Source of the DNA: RFTU01 sp046094505
GTDB taxonomy: Bacteria > Pseudomonadota > Gammaproteobacteria > Burkholderiales > Burkholderiaceae_C
Reading direction: 5' to 3'
Assembly (NCBI GenBank): GCA_046094505.1
Contig: JBJTHN010000010.1
Span: 1-64,000 of the forward strand
DNA length: 64,000 nucleotides
Shown piece by piece: positions 7,326 to 15,604 of this stretch. Position 1 is the first letter of the stretch, and each line of letters begins with the position of its first letter. Both the position numbers and the translations under genes were made by a program. Under the pieces are notes generated by a model that worked only from the letters and a program-made list of their open reading frames with translations, had not been told where the DNA came from and did not search any database.

Positions 7326-8756
7326 ATGGATGCCCTCGTACTGGCCCGAATTCAGTTCGCCGCCAACATTACCTTCCACATCCTGTTCCCCACGATCACC
7401 ATTGCATTGGGTTGGGCGCTGCTCTTTTTCCGCCTGCGCTGGTTGAAGACGGGCGACGCAGGATGGCTGATGGCCTACCGCTTCTGGACCAAGGTGTTCG
7501 CCTTGAGTTTCGCTTTGGGCGTCGTCAGCGGCATCGTGATGAGCTTTCAGTTCGGCACCAACTGGCCCGGGTTCATGGAACGGGTGGGCAATGTGGCGGG
7601 GCCCCTCTTGGGCTATGAGGTTCTCACGGCCTTCTTCTTGGAGGCGACCTTCCTGGGCATCATGCTCTTCGGCCACGGCAAGGTGTCAGAGCGGGTACAT
7701 CTGGTGGCCACCGCTTTGGTGGCTTTCGGCACCACGATGAGCGCCTTTTGGATCCTGGCCTTGAACTCGTGGATGCACACCCCCGCAGGCGTAGAAATCA
7801 TCGGTGGGGAGTTCTTCGTGACCAACTGGTTCGAGGTGGTGTTCAACCCCAGCTTCCCCTACCGATTGGTCCACATGCTGCTGGCCAGTGGCTTGACCAT
7901 GGCCTTCCTGGTAGCGGGCGTAAGCGCTTGGCAGCTGGTGAAGGGCAAGGCCAACGACAGCACGCCGCTCACATTGCGTTTCGGGCTGACGGTTGGCGCG
8001 GTGCTGATTCCGCTGCAGATCCTGGCCGGTGACCTGCACGGCCTCAACACGCTCGAGCATCAGCCAGCCAAGGTGGCGGCCATGGAGGGCGTATGGGAGA
8101 CGCAGCGCGGCGCACCCCTGCTGCTGTTTGCGATTCCCGATCAACAAGAGCGCCGAAACCAATATGCCTTGGCGGTTCCGAACGGTGCATCTTGGATTCT
8201 CACGCACGAGCTCAACGGCGAGATCAAGGGCCTGAACGACTTCAAGGGGCAGCATCCGCCGGTGGCACCGGTGTTCTGGGCCTTTCGCATCATGGTGGGC
8301 ACGGGCATGCTCATGCTGCTGGCCAGCTGGGGAGGTTTGTGCTTGCTCAAGCGCTGCGGATGGAACCCAGCCCGCTTGCCACGTCCGGTGCTGATGTTCC
8401 TGTCATTGATGGCCTTCAGCGGCTGGACCGCCACGGTGGCCGGTTGGTATGTGACGGAAGTGGGCCGCCAGCCCTGGATCGTGCAGGGGCTGCTGCGTGT
8501 GGATGAGGTGGCCTCCACCGTTCCAGGTGCGCACATTGCCTTGACGCTGGCCTTGTACCTGACCGTGTATGCCGCGCTGATGGTGGCCTACGTGAGCGTG
8601 GTCAAGCACATGGCAGAAAAGCCCGTGCCCATGCCCGCAGGCCATGGCAACGCGGCGGGAATTGATGGCGTGGCGCTTGGCGGCTTCAAGGCCCTGGGCG
8701 AGCCCTCACCGAAGACCGTGTCGCCACCTGTCACACAGCCGGGAGCCGGCGCATGA
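7326..8756 (+). CDS. cydA: Cytochrome bd-type quinol oxidase subunit I (short Q-loop, CIO-like)
   Basis: A 476-residue integral membrane subunit that oxidises quinol and carries hemes b558, b595 and d. Heme ligands can be placed: H18 (NITFHILFP), H183 (YRLVHML) and M323 (AFRIMVG). The proton-path glutamates E98 and E106 (GYEVLTAFFLEATF) and the GRQPW motif at 380-384 are present. The Q-loop (about 240-310, with HQPAKVAAMEG) is short, so the protein is shorter than E. coli CydA (522) and belongs to the cyanide-insensitive-oxidase type. cydB follows with a 4-nt ATGA overlap. Confidence 0.95.
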   Translation: MDALVLARIQFAANITFHILFPTITIALGWALLFFRLRWLKTGDAGWLMAYRFWTKVFALSFALGVVSGIVMSFQFGTNWPGFMERVGNVAGPLLGYEVLTAFFLEATFLGIMLFGHGKVSERVHLVATALVAFGTTMSAFWILALNSWMHTPAGVEIIGGEFFVTNWFEVVFNPSFPYRLVHMLLASGLTMAFLVAGVSAWQLVKGKANDSTPLTLRFGLTVGAVLIPLQILAGDLHGLNTLEHQPAKVAAMEGVWETQRGAPLLLFAIPDQQERRNQYALAVPNGASWILTHELNGEIKGLNDFKGQHPPVAPVFWAFRIMVGTGMLMLLASWGGLCLLKRCGWNPARLPRPVLMFLSLMAFSGWTATVAGWYVTEVGRQPWIVQGLLRVDEVASTVPGAHIALTLALYLTVYAALMVAYVSVVKHMAEKPVPMPAGHGNAAGIDGVALGGFKALGEPSPKTVSPPVTQPGAGA

Positions 8757-9757
8757 GCAACATCGATTGGGCCACCGCACTGCCGGTGGTGTTCTTGGCT
8801 CTGATGGGCGTGGCCATGTTGGCCTATGTGGTGCTCGACGGCTATGACCTGGGCGTGGGCCTGCTCTTGCACCGTGCCACACCTGAGCAACGGGACACGA
8901 TGATCGCCAGCATTGGTCCCTTTTGGGATGCCAATGAAACCTGGTTGGTGCTGGGTGTGGGCATCTTGCTGATTGCCTTCCCGAAGGCGCATGGCCTGGT
9001 GCTGACCGCCTTGTACCTGCCCGTGGCCCTGATGTTGGTGGGCTTGGTGTTGAGAGGTGTGGCCTTTGACTTCCGCGTCAAGGCACAAGACCAGTGGAAG
9101 CCGCTGTGGAACTTCGCCTTCTGGGCCGGCAGCGGCCTGGCAGCGCTGTCCCAGGGCTGGATGCTCGGGCGTTACATCACCGGGTTTTCTGAAACCCTGC
9201 TGGCGACGGCGTTCGCAGGCGCTATCGCCTTGTTGTTGCCGGCCGCCTATGTACTGCTGGGAGCCTGCTGGTTGGTGATGAAGACCGAGGGCGATTTGCA
9301 AACCCTGGCAGTACGATGGGCCAAGTGGGCTTGGCCACCCCTGGTGCTGGGCATGGGCTTGGTGTCACTGGCCACACCGGTGGTCAGCGAAACCGTGCGC
9401 AACCGCTGGTTCAGCATGCCTGAATTCATCGCCCTTTTGCCCATCCCTCTGGCTACGCTGGCGGCCTTGGTGGTGGCACGCGCCGTCTTGAATTCCAAGC
9501 AGGTGATGGCTCATCTTTGCTGGGTGCCTTTCGTCTCGGTGGTTTCAGTTTTTCTCCTTGGCGCCGTGGGGTTGGCGTACAGCCTGTTTCCCTATGTGGT
9601 GATCGACCAGTTGACGGTATGGGAGGCGGCCAGCGCCACCTCCTCGTTGGCAGTGATCGCGGTGGGATGCTCCGTGACGGTGCCAGCCATCGTGGGCTAC
9701 ACCATCTTTAGTTATCGGGTGTTTTCAGGCAAGGTGGCCGAACTGCAGTACGCCTGA
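8753..9757 (+). CDS. cydB: Cytochrome bd-type quinol oxidase subunit II
   Basis: A 334-residue membrane subunit with about eight to nine helices that pairs with CydA. Conserved motifs are LDGYDLGVG (about 28-36) and FWDANETWLVLG (about 57-68). Its start overlaps the cydA stop by 4 nt (ATGA), indicating translational coupling. No small cydX/ybgT-type gene follows: the next minus-strand gene ends 11 nt after the cydB stop. Confidence 0.95.
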   Translation: MSNIDWATALPVVFLALMGVAMLAYVVLDGYDLGVGLLLHRATPEQRDTMIASIGPFWDANETWLVLGVGILLIAFPKAHGLVLTALYLPVALMLVGLVLRGVAFDFRVKAQDQWKPLWNFAFWAGSGLAALSQGWMLGRYITGFSETLLATAFAGAIALLLPAAYVLLGACWLVMKTEGDLQTLAVRWAKWAWPPLVLGMGLVSLATPVVSETVRNRWFSMPEFIALLPIPLATLAALVVARAVLNSKQVMAHLCWVPFVSVVSVFLLGAVGLAYSLFPYVVIDQLTVWEAASATSSLAVIAVGCSVTVPAIVGYTIFSYRVFSGKVAELQYA

Positions 9758-9767
9758 ACCATGCAGC

Positions 9768-10418
9768 TCAGGCGGCGGGCGGCCGCCAGTGACCCAGCAC
9801 CTGCAGGGCCTGGCGCCCATCTGGCGCACGCGGGTCGCCTCGCAGCAGTAGCGCTTCAGCAGACGCCACCGATTGGCCCACCAAGTCTTGCAGCACGAAC
9901 AGGTGCGTGACCCACACCTCGAAGCCCCCCAGGGTACGGCGCAGGGCGGCCGCCTTGCGCAGCTGCGCCTGGTGCTCGGGGTAGGCCTGTTCTGAGGTGC
10001 CCACCGGGGAACCCAAGGCTGCCCAGGGTGAAACGGCCTGCACCCCGAAGGCGATACGGGCGGTGTCTAGGCACCGGCACCACGGGCTGCTGCGCACCTG
10101 TGCGGGTGTCAGCCCGTGTCGCCCAAACCATCGACCGATGCGCTCGGCCTGGGCGCGTCCTTCGTCGTTGAGGTTGCGTTGGGTCGAACAAACGTGCAGA
10201 TCAAAACCAGGCGGGTCGAAGGTGCCCGGCGCCAATGCATGACGAAAGGCCACGATCACGCCCCCGCCGCGCAATCGAGTAGCCAAGCTGGCCTGGGGGT
10301 CGCCTCCCACGTTGCTGTCGGCCTGCAGCGGCGCACCGTCGCACCAGAGCGCAGCAGCGCCCGCGCAGCGCAGCAAGAGTTGTCGTCTAAAGGGGCTCAT
10401 TTCATGCGATGCTTCCAT
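9768..10418 (-). CDS. Exported histidine phosphatase family protein
   Basis: A 216-residue member of the histidine (phosphoglycerate mutase-like) phosphatase superfamily. The phospho-accepting histidine is H60 in VAFRHALAPG and the second catalytic histidine is H172 in WVTHLF; conserved arginines occur in STQRNL and RSSPWCRCLDTA. The N-terminus (RRQLLLRCAGAAALW) looks like a signal peptide, so it probably acts in the periplasm. GGAG lies 7 nt upstream of ATG 10418. The natural substrate is unknown. It diverges from the transporter gene with only 32 nt between starts. Confidence 0.8.
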   Translation of the reverse strand: MEASHEMSPFRRQLLLRCAGAAALWCDGAPLQADSNVGGDPQASLATRLRGGGVIVAFRHALAPGTFDPPGFDLHVCSTQRNLNDEGRAQAERIGRWFGRHGLTPAQVRSSPWCRCLDTARIAFGVQAVSPWAALGSPVGTSEQAYPEHQAQLRKAAALRRTLGGFEVWVTHLFVLQDLVGQSVASAEALLLRGDPRAPDGRQALQVLGHWRPPAA

Positions 10419-10450
10419 GACCGACTCCGCCCGTCAAACACCTGCCCCCT

Positions 10451-11371
10451 ATGTCCATGAAGGCCCCAGGACTCACGCCGCAAGCTCTCTTGATGCTGAT
10501 CGGTGTGGCCTTCATGTTCGGGGCCAACCACGTGGCGGCACGGGTTGCTTTTGATCACGGCTTGGATGTGGCCACCGCCGTGGCCGTGCGCAGCTTGGGA
10601 ACGGCCGCAGTGGTGGCCGCGCTGGTGCCGTGGCGCGAGGCGGCCTTGAAGCTCAGTGCTCGGCAGCGCAAGGCCATGGCCTTGATGGTGGTGCTGGTGG
10701 CCATTCAAAGCTTGACGCTGTATGCGGCGGTGGCGCGCATACCGGTGGGCTTGGCGCTGCTGACCTTCAACCTGTACTCGCTCACCGCGGTGTTGTGGAG
10801 CCTGCTGGTGTATCGCAGCAAGCCCGACCGCGCGGTGCTCAAGGCGATGCCGGTGATCTTTTTGGGCTTGGCTTTGGCCCTCGACGTCACGGGGGCAGCC
10901 TCAGGTGTGGACATGAGCACCCAGTGGAGCCGCATGGGCACAGGTGTCGCGCTGGCCTTGGCCGCAGCACTGTCCTTCGGCCTGGTCTTGGCCTTGACCG
11001 AGCATGAGGTCGGCACCATCGATGGCCGTTTTCGCACCCTGTTGACCTTGGGGTCGGTGGGTGTGCTGGCCCTGCTGTTCGGCCAGGCACAAGGCGGCCT
11101 GCAGTGGCCCAACGCGCAAGACGCCTTTGTCGGTTGGTGGGGCCTGGCCTTGTTGACCCTGTTCTACGGCAGCGCCTTCACCCTGCTGTTCACCATCTTG
11201 CCGCGTCTGGGCGTGGTGGGTAACTCGCCGATCATGAACCTTGAGCCGGTGGCTGCGCTGTTGATGGCCTGGGGCCTGCTGGGTCAGCAGTTGGCCCTGA
11301 TGCAGTGCCTGGGCGCGGTCTTGGTGGTGGCCGCGGTTGTGGGGCTGGGTTTGAGCAAGCGAGCAGCCTGA
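10451..11371 (+). CDS. EamA/DMT-superfamily transporter
   Basis: A 306-residue inner-membrane protein with about ten hydrophobic helices in two EamA repeats. The first repeat includes GANHVAARVAFDHG (about 19-32). The second ends NSPIMNLEPVAALLMAWGLLG, typical of the family. Drug/metabolite exporters of this type export small metabolites, but the substrate cannot be read from sequence. Its start faces the histidine phosphatase gene across 32 nt. Confidence 0.85.
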   Translation: MSMKAPGLTPQALLMLIGVAFMFGANHVAARVAFDHGLDVATAVAVRSLGTAAVVAALVPWREAALKLSARQRKAMALMVVLVAIQSLTLYAAVARIPVGLALLTFNLYSLTAVLWSLLVYRSKPDRAVLKAMPVIFLGLALALDVTGAASGVDMSTQWSRMGTGVALALAAALSFGLVLALTEHEVGTIDGRFRTLLTLGSVGVLALLFGQAQGGLQWPNAQDAFVGWWGLALLTLFYGSAFTLLFTILPRLGVVGNSPIMNLEPVAALLMAWGLLGQQLALMQCLGAVLVVAAVVGLGLSKRAA

Positions 11372-11401
11372 ACCTGCTCGCCATGGGGTAGCCTGGCGAC
11401 C

Positions 11402-12004
11402 TTAACGCTTGCCTTCGGGGGCTTTGTAGGGTTCCACCGCATCGGCCTGTATGGCGTAGCCGCTGACACCCATGCCGGTGTCTTGCCGCTCAATGTCCAT
11501 CATGCCGGTCACCCACACCACGTCCATGGTGCGCAAGGCTTGTGGTCGCTTCAGCGTGATGTGCACAATCTGGTTGGCCGGTGGTGGTGGGCTGTGTATG
11601 CAGGCGCCGAAGTAGGGTACGAGCAAGAAGTCTTGCAGTTTGTCGCCCACCATGTCCAGCGGCACCACATAGCCCGGCAGCCGCACCCGCTGCCCTTTGA
11701 GCTCGGAACGCGTGGGCGCCTTGTCCCACACCTCGCGCATCTCGCGCATGAGCTCCCGCTCGGCCGCGCTGCCTTCGCGGATCAGCGCCGCGGGCTTGTC
11801 GCGGAACAGGGCCATGGGGTCCCAATCCTTGGGCACGAGCTCTTCCCAGGTGAGGGTGCGCACGGCTTGGGCTTGCCGCGCCGAACCCGCTTGGGCCCAG
11901 GCGGCTGAGTGGGTGCCCCCGAGGAAGAACAGCCCAGCGGCGAGCATGAGGGCCAGGGCAGGTGTGGATGCGGCGAGCGGTCGAGATCGGGCGTTGTGGA
12001 TCAT
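11402..12004 (-). CDS. DUF3299 domain protein, exported
   Basis: A 200-residue protein with an N-terminal signal peptide (hydrophobic core TPALALMLAAGLFFLGG, ending SAAWAQ) and a C-terminal DUF3299 domain. Family motifs are VRLPGYVVPLD, FLLVPYFGACIHSPPPPANQ and VWVTGMMDI. The conserved Cys-Ile-His-x-Pro-Pro segment could bind a metal (inference). The frame is open to ATG 12082, which would overlap the permease gene; ATG 12004 gives a proper signal peptide and is preferred. It is the last gene of a minus-strand ABC transporter cluster, suggesting a periplasmic partner of that transporter. Confidence 0.75.
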   Translation of the reverse strand: MIHNARSRPLAASTPALALMLAAGLFFLGGTHSAAWAQAGSARQAQAVRTLTWEELVPKDWDPMALFRDKPAALIREGSAAERELMREMREVWDKAPTRSELKGQRVRLPGYVVPLDMVGDKLQDFLLVPYFGACIHSPPPPANQIVHITLKRPQALRTMDVVWVTGMMDIERQDTGMGVSGYAIQADAVEPYKAPEGKR

Positions 12005-12056
12005 GGTGGCGAGACTGTTCAGGGATACGGGGCGTTGGCCGTGCACAGCGGTGGCT

Positions 12057-13325
12057 TCAGGTTCCACGGGGGGCCAGGCCATCGGCCAGGCTCAGCCGGT
12101 AGGCGCGCCAACCCGGCCACAGGCTGGACAGCACGCCGGCCAGGACCACCGCAGCAGCCAAGGCCACCTCGGCCCAGGTGGGCAGCCCCGAGGTGAGGAT
12201 GATGCCGTATGCCGACTGCACCCACGGAGCGCCAGCCCACAGGGCCAGGGCCCATACCAGCCCACCCAGGGCCGCACCAGTGAAGCTGATCAGCAGCCCC
12301 TCGACCAGCAGCAGCATGAACACCCAGCGGGGTCCGGCACCCACAGACCGCAGCACGGCGAGTTCACGGCGCCGCTGCTCCAGCGCCGTCATCACCACCG
12401 CCATCAGGCCGGCCAGGCTGACCAGGCCCACGAGGATGCTCATGAGTGACAAAGCCTGCTCGGCCTGTGCCACCGTGCCCCACAGCTCATCCAGCGTCAC
12501 GCCGGGCAACACCGCCATCAAGGGCTCGCTGGCGTAGGCCTGTACCCGACGCTGAACGGCGAACACCGCCGCGCGTGACTTCAAGCCCACCAGGGCGGCG
12601 GTCACGGTGCGGGGCGTGAGGTCCATCGCTTGCGCCTCTTGCGCGCCGGTGCGCTTGGCTCCGGGCACCGGCATGCCCGCCACCCAATCGATGTGCAGCG
12701 CCTGCATGCCCTGCAGCCCGATATGCACCGACCGGTCCACGGGTGTTCCGGTGCGCGCCAAGATGCCGACCACGGTGAAGGGCATGTCGGTGTGGTCAGC
12801 GGTGTCCAGGGTACCGCTGCCGTGGCGCAGCACCAAGCGCTGGCCCAAGGTGTAGCCCAACTGCCGCGCCACATCGGCACCCAACACCGCCTCGAAGACG
12901 CCCTCAAAGCGCCGGCCCTCAGGCAGTGCCAGCGGCAGGCGTGGCCCGTAGCGAAAGTGTTCGAAGTACTCGGGTGTGGTGGCCACCACCGGGAACCCGC
13001 GGTGTGTGTCGCCCAAGGCAAGGGGCACCACCCACTTCACCGCGGGGTCCTGGCGCAAAGCCTGCACGGTGGCGTACTCGATGGTCTGTGTGGGTTGCCC
13101 CATGCGAAACACCGAGTACAGCATCAGCTGCACCGCACCACTGCGAGCGCCCACGATCAGGTCGGTGCCCGACACCGCATTCGAGAAGTTTTCCCGCACA
13201 TCGTGGCGCACGCGCTCCACGGTCAGCAGCAGAAAGGTCGACAAGGCCAAGCACAGCACCACCAGCGACAGCGCGAAGCGGCGGTGCCAAGCGCTGGCCC
13301 ATGCGATGTTCAGCAGGCTGCTCAT
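12057..13325 (-). CDS. ABC transporter permease, FtsX/MacB type
   Basis: A 422-residue inner-membrane protein with the FtsX architecture. One N-terminal helix (about 17-38) is followed by a large periplasmic domain (about 40-280, with DLIVGARSGAVQLMLYSVFR) and three C-terminal helices (about 285-410, with ALEQRRRELAVLRSVGA, the coupling-helix region). Its start overlaps the stop of the ATPase gene by 4 nt (ATGA). MacB/LolE-like permeases move lipoproteins, peptides or envelope-acting cargo mechanically; the cargo here is unknown. Confidence 0.85.
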   Translation of the reverse strand: MSSLLNIAWASAWHRRFALSLVVLCLALSTFLLLTVERVRHDVRENFSNAVSGTDLIVGARSGAVQLMLYSVFRMGQPTQTIEYATVQALRQDPAVKWVVPLALGDTHRGFPVVATTPEYFEHFRYGPRLPLALPEGRRFEGVFEAVLGADVARQLGYTLGQRLVLRHGSGTLDTADHTDMPFTVVGILARTGTPVDRSVHIGLQGMQALHIDWVAGMPVPGAKRTGAQEAQAMDLTPRTVTAALVGLKSRAAVFAVQRRVQAYASEPLMAVLPGVTLDELWGTVAQAEQALSLMSILVGLVSLAGLMAVVMTALEQRRRELAVLRSVGAGPRWVFMLLLVEGLLISFTGAALGGLVWALALWAGAPWVQSAYGIILTSGLPTWAEVALAAAVVLAGVLSSLWPGWRAYRLSLADGLAPRGT

Positions 13326-14065
13326 CGGACTTGAGGGGCCTGGGTGGCCCGGTTGATGCTGGGCAGGTCCACCACCCGATCGAAATGATGGGCCAGGCGC
13401 GCATCATGGGTGACGAACAACAGGGCCGAGCCCGCGCGCCCGTGTGCTTGCAGCAGCAGGCGCATGAAGGCTTCTCGCCGGTCTTCGTCCAAGGCTGAGG
13501 TGGGCTCATCGGCAATCACGACGTCGGGTTGTCCGATCAGCGCGCGTGCAGCAGCCACACGCTGCTGTTGACCAACCGACAGTTCCGATGCGGGTCTGCG
13601 GTGCACAGCGGCCGGCAACTCCAAGGCGTCCAGCAGGGCGGCCCCCGCGGCTTCGATGCTGCCGTGCAGGGACGTTGCCTGCAGGCGGCGGCGCTTGGAG
13701 AGCCGGCAGGGCAGCAGCACGTTGTCCAACACGCCCAGATAAGGCAGCAGGTTGAACTGTTGGAAGATGTAGCCCACATGGTCCACTCGGTGGGCGTCGC
13801 GCTGGGCGGCGTTCAACGCTGCCCACCCGCGCCCCATGAGTTCCACCGAACCCTCTTGGGCCAACAACACCCCGGCGGCCAAGGACAACAAGGTGCTCTT
13901 GCCACAGCCGCTGGGCCCGCGCAGCATCAGCCGCTCACCGCATGGCAGGCTCAAGGCCTCCAGGTCAAGGGTGGGGGCTGTGGCACCCGGGTAGGCATAG
14001 CGCACGCTGCGCAACTGCAAGGCGTGCTCAGGCCCGGGGACGCGGTCCTGCACAGGGTTGGTCAT
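13322..14065 (-). CDS. ABC transporter ATP-binding protein (LolD/MacB-like)
   Basis: A 247-residue ATPase that pairs with the downstream permease. Walker A is GPSGCGKST at 50-58, the Q-loop GYIFQQFNLLP at 98-108, the signature LSVGQQQR at 162-169, Walker B DVVIADEPTSALDE at 181-194, and the switch histidine sits in FVTHDARLA. The frame is open upstream, but homology starts at MTNPVQ. ATG 14065 overlaps the stop of the short YafJ-like remnant (ATGA), implying translational coupling to it. Confidence 0.9.
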   Translation of the reverse strand: MTNPVQDRVPGPEHALQLRSVRYAYPGATAPTLDLEALSLPCGERLMLRGPSGCGKSTLLSLAAGVLLAQEGSVELMGRGWAALNAAQRDAHRVDHVGYIFQQFNLLPYLGVLDNVLLPCRLSKRRRLQATSLHGSIEAAGAALLDALELPAAVHRRPASELSVGQQQRVAAARALIGQPDVVIADEPTSALDEDRREAFMRLLLQAHGRAGSALLFVTHDARLAHHFDRVVDLPSINRATQAPQVR

Positions 14066-14259
14066 GGTGGGAGTCTTCGACCGTCGACGAACACCGCCAG
14101 TTCCCCACTGTTGAGGGCGACCCAGTCTTCGTTGGTGGTCAGCGGCTCGGTGACGACGATGGCCACGCGGTCTTGCTCGGTGGCCCGCGTGGCGAAGCCG
14201 GTAAAGCTGAACACAAGGTCTGTTGGTGTGTTGGCGTTGAGCCCGAGCAATTGGCACAT
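14062..14259 (-). pseudogene. Internally deleted YafJ-type class II glutamine amidotransferase (65 codons)
   Basis: The first ~26 residues (MCQLLGLNANTPTDLVFSFT) match the start of YafJ-like amidotransferases, including the catalytic Cys2. The remaining ~39 (TEQDRVAIVVTEPLTTNEDW, then GELAVFVDG) match the C-terminus of the same family. About 190 codons between them, holding most of the active site, are absent, yet the frame is intact. The stop overlaps the ATG of the ABC ATPase gene (ATGA). It cannot be an active amidotransferase; it may survive because translation of the downstream gene is coupled to it (inference). Confidence 0.75.
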
Positions 14260-14335
14260 GGTGTGGCGCGTGGGGCCCTGCCTCCGCGCTGCTGGGCGGG
14301 CCTACGGTTCAGACGCGTTGGATGGGTGTGTGGGC

Positions 14336-14665
14336 TCAGCTGCCCACGGCTTCCTTCACGCACTTGTTGACATTGCCGGTTCGGGCGGCACCCGCGAGTT
14401 TCTTCTCCGTGGCAGCGGCTTCACATCGCTCGGTCGCCTCTCGCTCGCATTTGGTGAGGAAGGAGGACTTCGCGGCGCCGGCCAGTTTTCTGTCGGTGGC
14501 TTGCTGGGTGCAGGAGCCACTGGCCGGTGCCGAGGCGGCCGACGCGGGTGCTGCGGCACCCGCGCTCGGGGGGGTTGCCGCGTGTGCCGTCGGTGCGCTG
14601 ATCGCGGCGGTGGCCAGCAAGAGCAGGGCGGCAAGGCGTGGCGTGGCGGTGGTACAGCGGGTCAT
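14336..14665 (-). CDS. PsiF-repeat-like secreted protein
   Basis: A 109-residue protein with a signal peptide (about 1-29, LAALLLLATAAISAPTAHAA), an Ala/Pro/Ser linker, and two related repeats. The repeats are CTQQATDRKLAGAAKSSFL..C (C52-C73) and CEAAATEKKLAGAARTGNV..C (C81-C102), each with cysteines exactly 21 residues apart. This is the pattern of PsiF repeats. E. coli psiF is phosphate-starvation inducible, but no Pho box is visible here. AGGAGAT precedes ATG 14665, supporting the start within a longer open frame. Confidence 0.75.
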   Translation of the reverse strand: MTRCTTATPRLAALLLLATAAISAPTAHAATPPSAGAAAPASAASAPASGSCTQQATDRKLAGAAKSSFLTKCEREATERCEAAATEKKLAGAARTGNVNKCVKEAVGS

Positions 14666-14703
14666 GGTAAATCTCCTGGGCTTGGGGTTGAGGACGGCAC
14701 CGT

Positions 14704-15498
14704 TCAGGCGCCCGGCTTGGGACGTACAAAGAGGGTGTGCAGGCTCTGTCCGACCGCACCTTGTTGGTCGAACATCAGGGTGCTGGTGGTGCCGATACCG
14801 CCGTCGTTGATGACGGTGCGCGCGGCCATGCCGAACCAGGGGCCTGTGGGCATGCGGTGCAGGTTCACGGTCTGATCCACAGGAACGAAGCTCCAGCGCT
14901 GGAAGTCGAGCACGGCGCTGATGCCGTTGGCTGAATCCAGCATCGTCATCATGCCGGCCAAGCCACTGGTGGCCTGACCCAGCACCAGGGGAATGCGCAG
15001 GCGGGCCCAAACGGTGGCCGGCCCCAAGCTGTCAAAGCCCCCTTCGACAAAGCGCCACTCCAGGGAGCGCCCGCAGGGAAAGCCATCCGTTGCGGGAAAG
15101 AAGCGCTGGCACTCCTCGCTTGGGATCGAGGGCACGGCAAAGGTGTCGGGCACGGCGGGGCAGATGCCCGGCTCGCGCGCCAGGCGCCAGGCCTGGGCGG
15201 TCAACACCGGCTTTCCTTGAACGCTGTATTGGGCCTGCAGCAGCTGCACCCGTTTGCCGGGCCGAAGCACCTGCACCTGAATGTCGCAGGTGTCCAGGGG
15301 CACCGGCCCCATGAATTCAACCGTCACACGGCCCAGTTCCATGGGCACGGTGCTGGGGTGGTCCGCCAGTGCTTGACTCAACAGCGCGATCGGCGGGCCA
15401 CCGTGTTGGGTTTGGGCCGACCACGGGCCGACCGTGGCCTCAGTGGGTACATAGCGCCCCGGGTGGGCTGGGTCAGGCTGGAAGAAGGCCGGATACAT
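14704..15498 (-). CDS. Thioesterase family protein (TesB-like double hotdog)
   Basis: A 264-residue cytosolic protein of the acyl-CoA thioesterase-like family built from two hotdog domains. Seen: GPWSAQTQHGGPPIALLSQA (about 24-43) for the N-terminal hotdog helix, VEFMGPVPLDTCDIQVQVLR, and a C-terminal half with SANGISAVLDFQRWSFVPVD and GMAARTVINDGGIGTTSTL. Hydrolysis of an acyl-CoA is the expected reaction; chain preference is unknown. The start at MYPAFFQPD is chosen by homology. Confidence 0.75.
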   Translation of the reverse strand: MYPAFFQPDPAHPGRYVPTEATVGPWSAQTQHGGPPIALLSQALADHPSTVPMELGRVTVEFMGPVPLDTCDIQVQVLRPGKRVQLLQAQYSVQGKPVLTAQAWRLAREPGICPAVPDTFAVPSIPSEECQRFFPATDGFPCGRSLEWRFVEGGFDSLGPATVWARLRIPLVLGQATSGLAGMMTMLDSANGISAVLDFQRWSFVPVDQTVNLHRMPTGPWFGMAARTVINDGGIGTTSTLMFDQQGAVGQSLHTLFVRPKPGA

Positions 15499-15604
15499 GG
15501 TGTGGTCGGGGTACACAAGGCCCGCCTGAGGGGGCGCCCGCCTGGGGTTGAGCTTGGTCGGAGTATGGCGCAGCCGGTGGTGCGTCAGGCCCCACAATCA
15601 CCCC

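Noticed and set aside
14336..15010. 224-codon version of the PsiF-like gene
   Set aside because: The upstream extension overlaps the thioesterase gene in another frame; the signal peptide and AGGAGAT site fix the start at 14665.
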